From: Nonlabens sp. Ci31
GTDB lineage: Bacteria > Bacteroidota > Bacteroidia > Flavobacteriales > Flavobacteriaceae
Direction of reading: 5' to 3'
Length of the DNA stretch: 64,000 nucleotides
Assembly: GCF_012974865.1 (NCBI RefSeq)
Contig: NZ_CP043633.1
Span: 2,911,501-2,975,500 of the forward strand
A program made the position numbers and the translations under genes. Within the stretch, counting starts at the first letter, position 1. Each line of letters begins with the position of its first letter. Shown here piece by piece: positions 44,673 through 53,803 of this stretch. The notes under the pieces were generated by a model that saw only the letters and a list, made by a program, of their open reading frames with translations, had not been told where the DNA came from and ran no database searches.

Positions 44673-45635
44673 ATGAATAAACAAGAGCTTGTTATTACCC
44701 GCTTTCGCGAAAGCCTAACAGAATCATCATCTTTTATACAACAAGTAGCCGACGTGCTAGAAATAAGTTATGACGCTGCTTATAGGCGTATTCAAGGCAA
44801 AGCAAAGCTGTCTATAGAGGAAGCCATGCAATTAGCGCAAAAAGGACAGTTTTCATTAGATAATATTTTAGTCGAAGATTTAAAATTAAGTGCCTTAGGA
44901 GAAGCAACTCCTCATGTGAATTCCATAAAAAGTATGGAAATTTACCTTGCCGAAACGATCCAAAACTTGTCTCAATTGGGTAAAGATGGGGTTCGTTTTG
45001 AATACAGCGCTAAGGATATTCCTGTCTATCACCATTTTGATGCTAGTGAGTTGTCCAGGTTCAAGATGTATGTATGGCTGCAATTAATGGATCCTAACTT
45101 TACCGAAACTCGCTATGAAAACTTTCATTTAAGCTTAGAGCTCAAGACATATATGAAAGAAATCAACAAATTGATAAGTCGATTTGAAGTTTGTGAAATA
45201 TGGAATGATACTACGGTGAGCAGCAGTCTTAAGCAAGTGGATTACTTTTTAACTGCTGGATTGTTACCTCTTTCTGATGCTAAGATATTGTGTCAGGACA
45301 TTATGAAGTTGGTAAAGCAAAGACAAAAAGATTTAGCCAGTGATAGGTATGATATACATTACCACGAGTTATTGATCATGACTAATAATTCTATAACTTA
45401 TAAGCACGGTCAACCAGCAGCCGGTTTTGTGACCATGACCATGCTGGGGTATATCAAATTTACCGCTAGTAATATGTTGGGTCGCATTCAAGGGTACTTC
45501 AAACACCAACTCAAACAATCTACTTCGTTGAGTAAGGCTTCCACTAAAGAAAGAGCGCGATTTTTCAATAAAATAGAACAAAAAATAAACGCTCTAGAAC
45601 AATCTCTAGAGCGTTATGAACTATTGGATTTTTAA
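44673..45635 (+). CDS. Predicted HTH regulator (BetR-like)
   Basis: 320 residues. The N-terminus (residues ~18-60: SFIQQVADVLEISYDAAYRRIQGKAKLSIEEAMQLA, read as helix-turn-helix) looks like a Cro/BetR DNA-binding domain. The larger C-terminal part is helical with LSRFKMYVWLQL and MTMLGYIKFTASNMLGRIQG and has no recognised family. The palindrome GCTTTCGCGAAAGC (44701-44714) is inside the coding sequence but in another phase than elsewhere, encoding RFRES. The last 50 bp contain a perfect inverted repeat that serves as terminator for the convergent gene. Confidence 0.8.
   Translation: MNKQELVITRFRESLTESSSFIQQVADVLEISYDAAYRRIQGKAKLSIEEAMQLAQKGQFSLDNILVEDLKLSALGEATPHVNSIKSMEIYLAETIQNLSQLGKDGVRFEYSAKDIPVYHHFDASELSRFKMYVWLQLMDPNFTETRYENFHLSLELKTYMKEINKLISRFEVCEIWNDTTVSSSLKQVDYFLTAGLLPLSDAKILCQDIMKLVKQRQKDLASDRYDIHYHELLIMTNNSITYKHGQPAAGFVTMTMLGYIKFTASNMLGRIQGYFKHQLKQSTSLSKASTKERARFFNKIEQKINALEQSLERYELLDF
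45580..45615 (-). terminator. Hydrolase terminator inside the convergent CDS
   Basis: Perfect 11-bp stem AACGCTCTAGA / TCTAGAGCGTT (45588-45598, 45605-45615). On the minus strand it is followed by TATTTTTTG and lies 24 bp after the stop of the alpha/beta hydrolase. It overlaps the last codons (NALEQSLERYE) of the plus-strand gene. Confidence 0.75.
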
Positions 45636-45639
45636 AAAT

Positions 45640-46473
45640 CTATTTGATAAAGCTCAGGAGCAATCTATTGAGTTCGTCTTTGTGAGTGAGGTATAAACCA
45701 TGAGGGCCACCTTTAATAATTTCTAACTTAGAACCTTTTACTAATTGATGTCCTTGTTGAGAACTAGGTGCTGAAGGAACAATGTTATCGGCATCTCCGT
45801 GAATGAATAGAGTGGGGACTTGGATAGCCTTTAATTCCTTACGTAAATCTGTTCTACCGAAGGAATTGATACAATCCAAAGTTCCTTTAGGACTAGCATC
45901 TATTGCGATTTGAAAGTTGTAATCTAATTGTCCTTGAGAAATACGGTCTTTATAATCTTTATAATTGACAAAGCTTTCACCAAAAGCTTTTAAAAAACCA
46001 GCACGGTCATTTTTCACATTTTCTTCCATTCCTTTAAAGACTTCGTCAGGAGCTCCATCGGGATTGTCATCTGTTTTTAATAGATAAGGAGCTACAGAAC
46101 TGATAAAAATAAGCTTGCTAATTCTACTGGTTCCATATGTTTCTGCATACTGTCCTAACTCACCACCGCCCATGGAAAACCCAACCAAAACAATATCTTT
46201 TAAATCTAATTTTTCAATCAAATCATGTAAATCTTCTGTCATGGATTTATAATCATAACCAAAATAAGGCCTAGAAGAACGACCAAAACCGCGACGATCA
46301 TAAATAATCACACGATAACCAGCTTCTACTAAAACAGGAACTTGGTATTCCCACATGGCACTACTTAATGGCCATCCATGAACTAAAACGATCGGTTGAC
46401 CGCTTCCATGATCTTCATAGTAGATGCTTACATTGTTATCTTTTTGAGCTGTAGTCTTTATTAAATTTGGCAT
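45640..46473 (-). CDS. Alpha/beta hydrolase (chloroperoxidase-like)
   Basis: 277 residues. Oxyanion region LVHGWPLSSAMWEYQ, YDRRGFGRSS, the nucleophile Ser in VGFSMGGGELGQY, acid Asp in FIHGDADNIVP and His in GGPHGLYLTHKDE. This is the signature of the cofactor-free haloperoxidase / arylesterase group. No signal peptide. Substrate unknown. Confidence 0.92.
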   Translation of the reverse strand: MPNLIKTTAQKDNNVSIYYEDHGSGQPIVLVHGWPLSSAMWEYQVPVLVEAGYRVIIYDRRGFGRSSRPYFGYDYKSMTEDLHDLIEKLDLKDIVLVGFSMGGGELGQYAETYGTSRISKLIFISSVAPYLLKTDDNPDGAPDEVFKGMEENVKNDRAGFLKAFGESFVNYKDYKDRISQGQLDYNFQIAIDASPKGTLDCINSFGRTDLRKELKAIQVPTLFIHGDADNIVPSAPSSQQGHQLVKGSKLEIIKGGPHGLYLTHKDELNRLLLSFIK

Positions 46474-46727
46474 TTTTTATTTTTTATTAGTTACAATTTA
46501 AAACAAAATAAATGGTATTCTAATAAGTAAATGTGAAAAAGGAAAGCTTTATCAAATTTAAATTTGCCATTAAAAGACAACTATACCTTGTTAATTTTTC
46601 TTAGACTCATAAGGTTTCAAATACCAATAATCAGCAACATAACTATTATAATGGGCAATAAAAACAGAATAATATTTACATAAGATTCAAGTTGATCACT
46701 ATTGGTATAATACCTTTTAAGTAAGGT
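46474..46727. other. Region downstream of the small COX1-like gene
   Basis: No intact gene. On the minus strand, the frame of the gene at 46728-46943 continues after its stop as TLLKRYYTNSDQLESY and then a hydrophobic segment (NIILFLLPIIIVMLLIIGI), ending at 46617. Confidence 0.55.
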
Positions 46728-46943
46728 TTACATAGGGAGATAAAAAAAGTAATTACGTATAAATGAAAACATCAATATTAGAAATATAATAAAGGTAATC
46801 ATGTAAAGCTTGGTAAAGGAAGAGAACTTCTTATTGCTTAAACCTGCTAAAAAAGAACCCAATAAGAGCCCTGTCCATAAAACAATAGAGAGCAAATCTA
46901 TTAAACCGAAAACATAATAGGTGTCATGAATATTAATATCCAT
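46728..46943 (-). CDS. Small membrane protein with COX1-like HDTYY motif, probably truncated
   Basis: 71 residues. Starts MDINIHDTYYVF, which resembles the HDTYFV motif of heme-copper oxidase subunit I, then two transmembrane segments (SIVLWTGLLLGSFLAGL and LYMITFIIFLILMFSF). The same frame runs on for 37 codons past the TAA to a third hydrophobic helix (stop 46617-46619). The full protein was therefore probably ~108 residues and has lost its C-terminus by a nonsense mutation. Function unknown. Confidence 0.6.
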   Translation of the reverse strand: MDINIHDTYYVFGLIDLLSIVLWTGLLLGSFLAGLSNKKFSSFTKLYMITFIIFLILMFSFIRNYFFYLPM

Positions 46944-47044
46944 AGACGAGTCTGCTATGCTAAGTTGATTTACATAGCCATACTAATAGCTATAATCAGT
47001 AAGCTCAGATAAAATTCAGTTCTATAAAATCTGGAAAGCACTAC

Positions 47045-47662
47045 TTATAATTCTATAGATCCCTTTCCTTCACGCAAAAGAACAGGCTCATCACCTGTAA
47101 GGTCAATAACTGTTGAACCTATGTTACCACCGAAACCGCCGTCGATCACATAATCCACTAGTTTGTCCCATTTTTCGGCAATAAGACTTGGATCTGTGGT
47201 GTATTCTATAACTTCATCATCATCTTTAATAGAAGTAGAGATAATTGGATTTCCTAATAATCGTACCAACTCTGTAGCGATCTTATTATCTGGCACACGT
47301 ATTCCTACTGTTTTCTTTTTCTTAAATACAGAAGGTAAATTATTATTCCCTGGTAAAATAAAGGTATAAGGACCTGGTAGATTACGTTTGAGAATTTTAA
47401 AAGTATGAGAATCAATTTGACTGGCGTAATCGCTTAGATTACTCAAGTCTTCACAGATAAAAGAAAAGTTGGCCTTTTCTAGTTTGACTCCTTTGATTCG
47501 GGCTATCTTTTCTAGTGCCGTTTTATTGGTAATATCACAACCTAAACCATAGACGGTATCAGTGGGATAAATAACTAAAGCACCGTCTCGCATAGCATCT
47601 GCCATACGTTTTAAGTCCTTTTGGTTAGGATTATCTTCGTATATTTTAATCAATTGTGCCAT
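47045..47662 (-). CDS. L-threonylcarbamoyladenylate synthase family (Sua5/YciO/YrdC)
   Basis: 205 residues. Typical start of the YrdC fold: LKRMADAMRDGALVIYPTDTVYGLGCDI, then LPGPYTFILPG and VGIRVPDN. The product of the Sua5/YrdC group, threonylcarbamoyl-AMP, is the substrate of the complex energised by TsaE, also encoded in this window. The YciO subgroup is of less certain function, so the exact role is open. Begins one base after the stop of the upstream membrane protein. Confidence 0.9.
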   Translation of the reverse strand: MAQLIKIYEDNPNQKDLKRMADAMRDGALVIYPTDTVYGLGCDITNKTALEKIARIKGVKLEKANFSFICEDLSNLSDYASQIDSHTFKILKRNLPGPYTFILPGNNNLPSVFKKKKTVGIRVPDNKIATELVRLLGNPIISTSIKDDDEVIEYTTDPSLIAEKWDKLVDYVIDGGFGGNIGSTVIDLTGDEPVLLREGKGSIEL

Positions 47663-47663
47663 A

Positions 47664-47978
47664 TTAATATTGCGGATTAAAAAATGATTTGATAGGAATC
47701 CAAAGAAAGGCTAAAGCGATAATAGCAATGAGAATGCGTATCCAAAACTTCAAATTACTATTGCCTGAATTGGGCACTACATCATATTTATATTTACCGT
47801 TGTGATCTATTTTTATAGAAATAGAATTTTTAGTGGAGTCAGAGTTTGCTTTCTGATTTTTTAAAAATAGCATCCATCCCAACACAAAAAGCCCAGAAAC
47901 AATAACAATTGTTAAGGTGCTTTGCAGGCTGTATTGCAGTAATTGCTGCGATGTAATTAGAGTATAATTCAAATCCAT
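47664..47978 (-). CDS. Two-helix membrane protein
   Basis: 104 residues. Transmembrane segments at residues ~20-39 (TIVIVSGLFVLGWMLFL) and ~78-96 (FWIRILIAIIALAFLW), with a polar loop between. No family recognised. Directly upstream of and co-transcribed with the YciO/Sua5 gene. Confidence 0.7.
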   Translation of the reverse strand: MDLNYTLITSQQLLQYSLQSTLTIVIVSGLFVLGWMLFLKNQKANSDSTKNSISIKIDHNGKYKYDVVPNSGNSNLKFWIRILIAIIALAFLWIPIKSFFNPQY

Positions 47979-48158
47979 GTTTTATATTAGGTTAAATTTA
48001 ATCAATAAAATTGATTAATCAGCAGCTTTTACTGCGCTTTATGTTTTAAAAGGCCTACAGCGCCTTGTTGTTGAATGTTTTATTTCTTCTTGACCAATAG
48101 TGTTAGGTTTAGATTATTTGATATTGTGATTTCTATTTTAGAGTATTTTATTTGTCTC

Positions 48159-48172
48159 GCTTTCGCGAAAGC
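48159..48172. repeat. Palindrome GCTTTCGCGAAAGC, intergenic
   Basis: Exact 14-bp copy in the region between the aldehyde dehydrogenase stop (48230) and the start of the two-helix protein (47978). Confidence 0.9.
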
Positions 48173-48229
48173 CTGCCACAAATAATTTTTTGATCATTTA
48201 GTATCAATTCGAGAATACTGATTATGGAA

Positions 48230-49606
48230 TTACAGCCAACTCATCAACTTTTTAACCCTACTCAACTTATGAGTATAGGGTGCGTATTTAACTGGTAAAT
48301 CAATCCAAGTACCTCTATGTACCACGCTTTTGTAATGAGAAAACACTTCAAAAGTTTTCTTACCGTGATAAGAGCCGATGCCGCTGTTGCCGACACCACC
48401 AAAGGGAAGCCTATCATTTAGAAACTGAACAATGCTATCGTTAATAACACCACCGCCAAAAGCAAATCGCTTGATGAACCACATTTCAAATTTAGAATCG
48501 CCAGTAAAGCAGTAAGCGCCCAAAGGTTTTTCAAAACTATCGATCCATTGTTCCAAATCTTCTTTTGTGGAATAGGTGATCACGGGTAGTAGAGGGCCAA
48601 AAATCTCATTCCCCATTATTTTAGTATCTCTAGATGGTTCATCAACAAGGGTAGGAGCTATATACAGTGCATCTCTATCGTGGTCGCCACCTTCGATTAG
48701 AATTTCTCCTTCCAACATACCAATAAGTTCGTCAAAATGATTCTCTCTAATAATTCTAGGGAAATCTGCCGATTCTTTTACGTTGGTACCGAAGAATACG
48801 TGAATTTGTTTTTTAATTTCAGTAACCAGTTGATCTTTAATGCTTTTGTGTACCAGTAAGTAATCTGGTGCGATACAGGTCTGACCTGCATTGAGAAACT
48901 TAGACCAAACGATACGTTTTGCCGTTACCCTGATATTTGCACTTTCATGGACCACACATGGATTTTTACCACCTAATTCTAATGTCACTGGTGTAAGATG
49001 TTTTGCTGCTGCTTGATAAATTAATTTACCTACTGCTGGACTCCCAGTAAAAAAGATATAATTCCAAGGCAGGGTAGTGAGCTCTTGTGCAACTTTTGAA
49101 TCTCCTAAAGCGACAGAAACATGTGCCTCGTCAAATGCTTCTTCTATGATTTCCTGTAACAATTTACTCGTCGCATTGGAGAATTCGCTAGGTTTTAAAA
49201 CTACTGTATTTCCTGCGGCTACAGCACCTATTAATGGAGCTAAAGCAAGTTGAAAAGGATAGTTCCAGGGCGATATAATCAAGGTATTTCCATAGGGCTC
49301 TGGGTATCTTCTTGCCTTAGAGGGAAAGTTGAGTACAGAAGCCCTAACTCTTTTAGGTTGAGACCATTTACTTGTTCTGTAAATGTATTTTTTAAGCTCA
49401 TCTATAATCACATTATACTCCGTAAGAAAGGCTTCAAATTCGCTCTTACCGAGATCATCTGCGAGTGCTTTGTAAACTTGTTGTTCCCGACTTTCTATCA
49501 CTTTTTTGAGCCTTTGAAGGCTTTCAACACGGTATTTTAGATCTTGTGTCTTACGCGTCTTAAAAAAATCTTGTTGGGCTTTATGGAGCTGTTCTACATT
49601 CATCAT
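48230..49606 (-). CDS. Aldehyde dehydrogenase
   Basis: 458 residues, the short class-3-like form. NAD(P) region: SPWNYPFQLALAPLIGAVAAGN, FTGSPAVGKLIYQAAA; catalytic Glu in TLELGGKNP; catalytic Cys in NAGQTCIAPDY; C-terminal FGGVGNSGIGSYHG. The C-terminus YAPYTHKLSRVKKLMSW fits this group. Its ATG (49604-49606) overlaps the TGA of the upstream NMT1-like gene, so the two are translationally coupled. Substrate is probably a fatty or aromatic aldehyde; not decided by sequence. Confidence 0.94.
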   Translation of the reverse strand: MMNVEQLHKAQQDFFKTRKTQDLKYRVESLQRLKKVIESREQQVYKALADDLGKSEFEAFLTEYNVIIDELKKYIYRTSKWSQPKRVRASVLNFPSKARRYPEPYGNTLIISPWNYPFQLALAPLIGAVAAGNTVVLKPSEFSNATSKLLQEIIEEAFDEAHVSVALGDSKVAQELTTLPWNYIFFTGSPAVGKLIYQAAAKHLTPVTLELGGKNPCVVHESANIRVTAKRIVWSKFLNAGQTCIAPDYLLVHKSIKDQLVTEIKKQIHVFFGTNVKESADFPRIIRENHFDELIGMLEGEILIEGGDHDRDALYIAPTLVDEPSRDTKIMGNEIFGPLLPVITYSTKEDLEQWIDSFEKPLGAYCFTGDSKFEMWFIKRFAFGGGVINDSIVQFLNDRLPFGGVGNSGIGSYHGKKTFEVFSHYKSVVHRGTWIDLPVKYAPYTHKLSRVKKLMSWL

Positions 49607-50511
49607 GATAATAAGGTATTAGTAAAAAGGGAATTCGCTTTTAAGTGATGGTTCTCTAACTTTTGGTCTTGAAGCCAGGTCAAGAATTTATGGATTCCAT
49701 CAGAATTCATTTGGCCCCAATGCTCGTGATCTCCTAAAACAGCACAAGTCATTATTATAGATTTCTGTAGATCCATGTTCTTATCTTTTTCTGGAACTAG
49801 AGCCTTTAAGAATTCTGCAGCCTTCTCAGGATATTCTTGCGCGTAGAAAAAACCCTTTTTAGTGGCTTTTAAAAATGATCTTAATGCGACTTCTTTTGTG
49901 GAAATGGTATGTTCAGAGCAACTGATCACAGGAGAATATGAGTAAGGAATACCGTAGTCCTTTAATTGGAACAATACCAACTCGGTATTCTGTTGTGCTG
50001 CCTGAACACCTTCCCAATTGGTAAAGATCCAAGTGGCTTGAACTTGATCCTTTTCTATGGTTTCCCAAATACCTAATTTATCTGGGTAAACGCATTCTAT
50101 CATTCCTTTTCCACCATCATTTTTGATCATTTGTTTCACTATAGCATCTTCGTAGCGGGCCTTATAAGAAGCATAAGTGGTATGATCTAAATCTTTAGGA
50201 GACCTAATCCCTGTACCAGATTTACAAGCTATTGCACTAAGATCTTCTTGAAATAGGGCTGCAATTGCAATTAGATCAAAAGCATTTGATTTTGTTTGAT
50301 AACTCATCACACTCTCCAGCGGACACAAAGCCATATCTACTTGGCCTAGTTCCACTTTCTTTGCAGGGGTGAGCTCGTAATTATCTTGTGAAGGATCTAT
50401 AATTTCTACCAATAAGTCTTCATTTGCGTAGTACCCCAATTCTTGAGCTATAAAAAACCCAATGTGATTTGCATTTGGCGTCCAGTCTAGAGCTATTTTT
50501 AACGATGTCAT
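49603..50511 (-). CDS. THI5/NMT1-like periplasmic-binding-fold protein lacking a signal peptide
   Basis: 302 residues. Starts at once with the binding fold (LKIALDWTPNANHIGFFIAQELGYYAN) and continues PAKKVELGQVDMALCPLESV. The family includes ThiY-type substrate-binding proteins for pyrimidine precursors of thiamine and the fungal Thi5 HMP synthases. There is no signal peptide or lipobox and no ABC permease or ATPase beside it. The only partner is the overlapping aldehyde dehydrogenase. Cytoplasmic ligand binding or catalysis is therefore possible, but unproven. Confidence 0.8.
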   Translation of the reverse strand: MTSLKIALDWTPNANHIGFFIAQELGYYANEDLLVEIIDPSQDNYELTPAKKVELGQVDMALCPLESVMSYQTKSNAFDLIAIAALFQEDLSAIACKSGTGIRSPKDLDHTTYASYKARYEDAIVKQMIKNDGGKGMIECVYPDKLGIWETIEKDQVQATWIFTNWEGVQAAQQNTELVLFQLKDYGIPYSYSPVISCSEHTISTKEVALRSFLKATKKGFFYAQEYPEKAAEFLKALVPEKDKNMDLQKSIIMTCAVLGDHEHWGQMNSDGIHKFLTWLQDQKLENHHLKANSLFTNTLLS

Positions 50512-50860
50512 CGATTGATTTTCAAATTAAAAACCAATTTACACCAAAGAACACCAAGTTATGTGAAGGTGTTTGTAAAGTTGGTAAGAAATTGTGATTG
50601 ATTACGTTGATATATGATTTGAAGATAAATACAAAGTATGTGATCCTATTCTAAGACCTCAAAATCTATCCGGCTAAAATTTGCCACCGCTACTTTCGCC
50701 CCTCCAGTGGCTACTTTTGGTCCCATTAACTATTACTTGCAGTCGATGAGCTTTTTTTCGAGAGCAATGCAAACGACAGATTTGCTAGCTTGCTACTAAT
50801 TAGTAGTGGTTGAAGAGGAGTTGGTTAATTCTCCTTTTCAAGTCCTATTCTCAGAACTAT
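50512..50860. other. Intergenic region, no gene seen
   Basis: 349 bp between the RluA-type gene and the NMT1-like gene. It should carry the promoter of the latter; no clear box, repeat or RNA was recognised. Confidence 0.45.
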
Positions 50861-51547
50861 TTACAACTCGGCAGCTGCCTTCCACAACGCATCCTTAACA
50901 TTCACAGGAGCGATAATCTTAACCTGCTGCTTTTTTACAGGATGCACAAATTCTAATGTTCTCGCGTGAAGATGAATACTGCCGTCTTTATTACTGCGTT
51001 TGGCGCCGTATTTTAAATCTCCTTTGATCACACAACCTATTTTACTCAGCTGTGATCTGATTTGATGATGTCTTCCTGTTTCCAGTTTTATTTCTAAAAG
51101 CGTATAACGATCCAGTTCTTTAATCACAGTATAGGAGAGTGCTGCTTTTTTAGAGTTGGGCACCTCATGATCATGTGCGTAACTTTTATTTTGCTTCGGA
51201 TTGCGGACCAGATAATGTTCCAAACGGTCTTTTTTCTTAGGTACAATTCCTTCTACAATTGCCCAATAGGTTTTGTCAGTTTCATGAGTAGCAAAAAGTT
51301 TGTTCATTCTAGGCAATGCTTTTGAAGTACGTGCAAATATCACAACACCGCTTGTAGGGCGGTCTAATCTATGAACCACGCCTAAATAGACAGCACCAGG
51401 TTTATCGTACTTCTTTGAGATATACTCTTTGATCACATCAGGGAGAATTTCATCTCCAGTTTTATCTCCTTGCACGAGATCTCCAGACTGCTTGTTGATA
51501 GCAATAAGGTGGTTGTCTTCAAAAAGGATGCGGTGGTTGATAGACAT
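50861..51547 (-). CDS. RluA-family pseudouridine synthase
   Basis: 228 residues. Catalytic domain only (no S4 domain): HRILFEDNHLIAINKQSG, catalytic Asp in VVHRLDRPTSGVVIFARTSKA, LLEIKLETGRHHQIRSQLSKIG, and C-terminal LHARTLEFVHPV. RNA target (rRNA or tRNA) not decidable. Confidence 0.92.
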   Translation of the reverse strand: MSINHRILFEDNHLIAINKQSGDLVQGDKTGDEILPDVIKEYISKKYDKPGAVYLGVVHRLDRPTSGVVIFARTSKALPRMNKLFATHETDKTYWAIVEGIVPKKKDRLEHYLVRNPKQNKSYAHDHEVPNSKKAALSYTVIKELDRYTLLEIKLETGRHHQIRSQLSKIGCVIKGDLKYGAKRSNKDGSIHLHARTLEFVHPVKKQQVKIIAPVNVKDALWKAAAEL

Positions 51548-51894
51548 AGGGTAGAATCGAGTGGTAAAGGTAAAGTACTTGTAACTTTTTTATAGTATAA
51601 TATCTTCATTGTATGATAGTGTTATTTGTTGCCATCTTACATTACTATTATCAAACTATGGGTGCAAGCGTAATTACAGTTTTTAAAAGACAAATGACCT
51701 TTAGGTTTAAAATACTCACTATGAATACATTAAATATTTTTTTAAAGATATTTCAGCCATTTATTTACCATTCCATGCAGAGATAGTTTTTTAAACTCCA
51801 TAGGTAATCTAAGTTTTTCTAAACACGAGTATTCATTCAATTCTTTAGGAACTTATAAATAAAACTGCGGCTGCCGATTTCTCGTTTATACAGT
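51548..51894. other. Divergent intergenic region
   Basis: 347 bp between the divergent RluA-type and LpxR genes. It must hold two promoters; none with the consensus box stands out. No gene seen. Confidence 0.45.
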
Positions 51895-52857
51895 ATGAGA
51901 AATACTAGCATTTTTACTTTACTCGTTTTACTACTTCCAGCGATAGCCATCGCTCAGAAAATTGATAACCTATCTTCCATACGCGATATCAAAAACACCA
52001 ACTACTTTAGATTTCATTACGATAACGATTATTTTGCTGCGTCAGATAAGAATTATACGCAAGGTTATAGTTTTGAATTGGCAACTCCATTTTTTAAAAA
52101 CAATCCTGCCAACTATCTTTTCTTAAAGCCAAAAGAAGTGGAGACTCGTTATGGATTAGCCATAGAACACATAGGCTTCACGCCAGGTCGCTATGATTTA
52201 CCCGAGATTCAAGTAGGAGACAGGCCTTTTGCAGCGGCTATTTTTTTAAAAAGCTTTGTAATCGCTACAGACAGCATCAACAAAAGCCGGTTTACTTCTT
52301 CTTTCAATTTAGGAATCATAGGCCCAGCAGCTTATGGTGGCGAGATGCAAATTGGAATACATGAGGCTACTGGAAATAAAACTCCTAGAGGTTGGGGAAA
52401 TCAAATCAAGAATGACTTGGTTATGAATTACGAAGTAGGTTACGAAAAACAATTGCTTCAATACAAAGACCTATTCTCTATTCAAGCCCAAGCAAACACA
52501 AAAATAGGAACGCTTTTTACCAACGCCTCTATGGGATTCAATTCTATGATTGGAATTATAAATTCGCCATTTTCTTCTGCGGAGAAAAGAAACGGGTTTC
52601 AACTCTATGCGTATGTCCAACCTATACTAAACGTCATAGGCTACGATGCCACACTCCAAGGAGGATTGTTCCATAGGAGCAGCCCTTACACTGTAGATTC
52701 TAGAAATCTAGAACGACTCAACACACAGTTCAATTATGGTATCGTTTTAAAAACGAAAACCTTGTATTTGGAATACACGCGTTCCATCATTTCAAAAGAA
52801 TTTGATACTGGAGAAACTGCAAAGTGGGGCGGGATCAGGATTGGGTTTACGATTTGA
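51895..52857 (+). CDS. LpxR-family outer-membrane lipid A deacylase
   Basis: 320 residues. Signal peptide 1-20 (TLLVLLLPAIAIAQ), then an outer-membrane barrel. LpxR signatures: FHYDNDYFAASDKNYTQGYSFEL near the N-terminus, and GPAAYGGEMQIGIHEATGNKTPRGWGNQI, which contains the active-site His/Glu region. The last residue is aromatic-preceded (RIGFTI), as expected for a barrel. It would remove the 3'-acyl chains of lipid A and so modify the product of the lpx genes in this window. Ends with the first copy of a 92-bp repeat. Confidence 0.88.
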   Translation: MRNTSIFTLLVLLLPAIAIAQKIDNLSSIRDIKNTNYFRFHYDNDYFAASDKNYTQGYSFELATPFFKNNPANYLFLKPKEVETRYGLAIEHIGFTPGRYDLPEIQVGDRPFAAAIFLKSFVIATDSINKSRFTSSFNLGIIGPAAYGGEMQIGIHEATGNKTPRGWGNQIKNDLVMNYEVGYEKQLLQYKDLFSIQAQANTKIGTLFTNASMGFNSMIGIINSPFSSAEKRNGFQLYAYVQPILNVIGYDATLQGGLFHRSSPYTVDSRNLERLNTQFNYGIVLKTKTLYLEYTRSIISKEFDTGETAKWGGIRIGFTI

Positions 52858-52868
52858 CATAGGATTAG

Positions 52869-52960
52869 AAAAAAATCCCCATTCACAAAGCAAATAAGGG
52901 ATTGTTTAATTGTAACAAAAGCATTTCCTAAGGGCAAAATAAATGCTGCCCTTTGGAAAA
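52869..52960 (+). repeat. 92-bp direct repeat, copy 1 (double hairpin)
   Basis: Begins 12 bp after the LpxR stop. Contains AATCCC...GGGATT and AGGGCA...TGCCCT inverted repeats, so it probably acts as a terminator. Copy 2 at 54356-54447 differs by one base (A at 52937, G at 54424). Confidence 0.9.
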
Positions 52961-53087
52961 TAAAGTCATGAGTAGCTTAGAAAAGAACTGTCTTGTTGGA
53001 TTTATATGAATTCAACTACGAAGAAAAGCTCCATTCAAATTTGTTCAGTATCTGTTGCGTACCTATCAAAACCCAATCAATAAGATC

Positions 53088-53318
53088 TTATAATTCGTTT
53101 TTTCGTTTAAGGTGGTCTAAGACTTTCCAGATAATTAAGGCCACACCTATTAAGATACCGAGAATTAATAAAGTATTGATATAAAGCACGTTTTCAAAAA
53201 TCCAAAAGGTAATCCCAGAAAATAAAATTAAAAGGCTGCCGCACATTACCCGTATGCTTGATATTTCAATAAAGCGATCGAGAAGCATTCCAAAAGCTTT
53301 AGTACTTAAGTATGACAT
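53088..53318 (-). CDS. Small membrane protein
   Basis: 76 residues, two transmembrane segments (VMCGSLLILFSGITFWIF and LLILGILIGVALIIWKVL) and a basic end (DHLKRKNEL). Unknown family. Last of three minus-strand genes lying between the two copies of the 92-bp repeat. Confidence 0.65.
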   Translation of the reverse strand: MSYLSTKAFGMLLDRFIEISSIRVMCGSLLILFSGITFWIFENVLYINTLLILGILIGVALIIWKVLDHLKRKNEL

Positions 53319-53340
53319 TTATTCAGTATTAATTGATATT

Positions 53341-53799
53341 TTAATTTTTTAATTGATGCCAACCAAGATCACCGTGTATTCCGAACCTATTAATAACTGT
53401 TTTTCGTTTTTTAAAATCAATTTCCATTAATGCCGCTACGGCTTCATCTCCAATAGTCCATTTTAATTGACTATCAATCGCATACTTGATATTTATAATG
53501 TTCAATTCTTCAGAGCTCAGATTAGTCTCGTTCTCAAAGCTTAACAGGCAGCTGGTACCGTCCTTATAAACTATAACTTGAAGTTTTAACACCCCTCTAA
53601 TTTTGTTAAAGGCATCCTCTTTCATGCTCTTAATCAATAATTCAAGGACATCTTTATCCTTAATTTTTGCAGTGGTTTCTCTGCTTTCTAAGCCGAACTG
53701 TTGAGTGTTACATTCGTTCAATTTTACTTTGTAAATGTTCTGAGCAAATGTGACTTGATAAGTAGCTAATAATAAGAAACTAAGGATTAATTTTTTCAT
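53341..53799 (-). CDS. Secreted hypothetical protein
   Basis: 152 residues. Signal peptide 1-19 (MKKLILSFLLLATYQVTFA, then Q). The mature part has KLQVIVYKDGTSCLLSFENE, somewhat like a small beta-sheet domain, and ends FGIHGDLGWHQLKN. Unknown family. 4 bp downstream of the lipoprotein gene, same operon. Confidence 0.7.
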   Translation of the reverse strand: MKKLILSFLLLATYQVTFAQNIYKVKLNECNTQQFGLESRETTAKIKDKDVLELLIKSMKEDAFNKIRGVLKLQVIVYKDGTSCLLSFENETNLSSEELNIINIKYAIDSQLKWTIGDEAVAALMEIDFKKRKTVINRFGIHGDLGWHQLKN

Positions 53800-53803
53800 G
53801 TTG

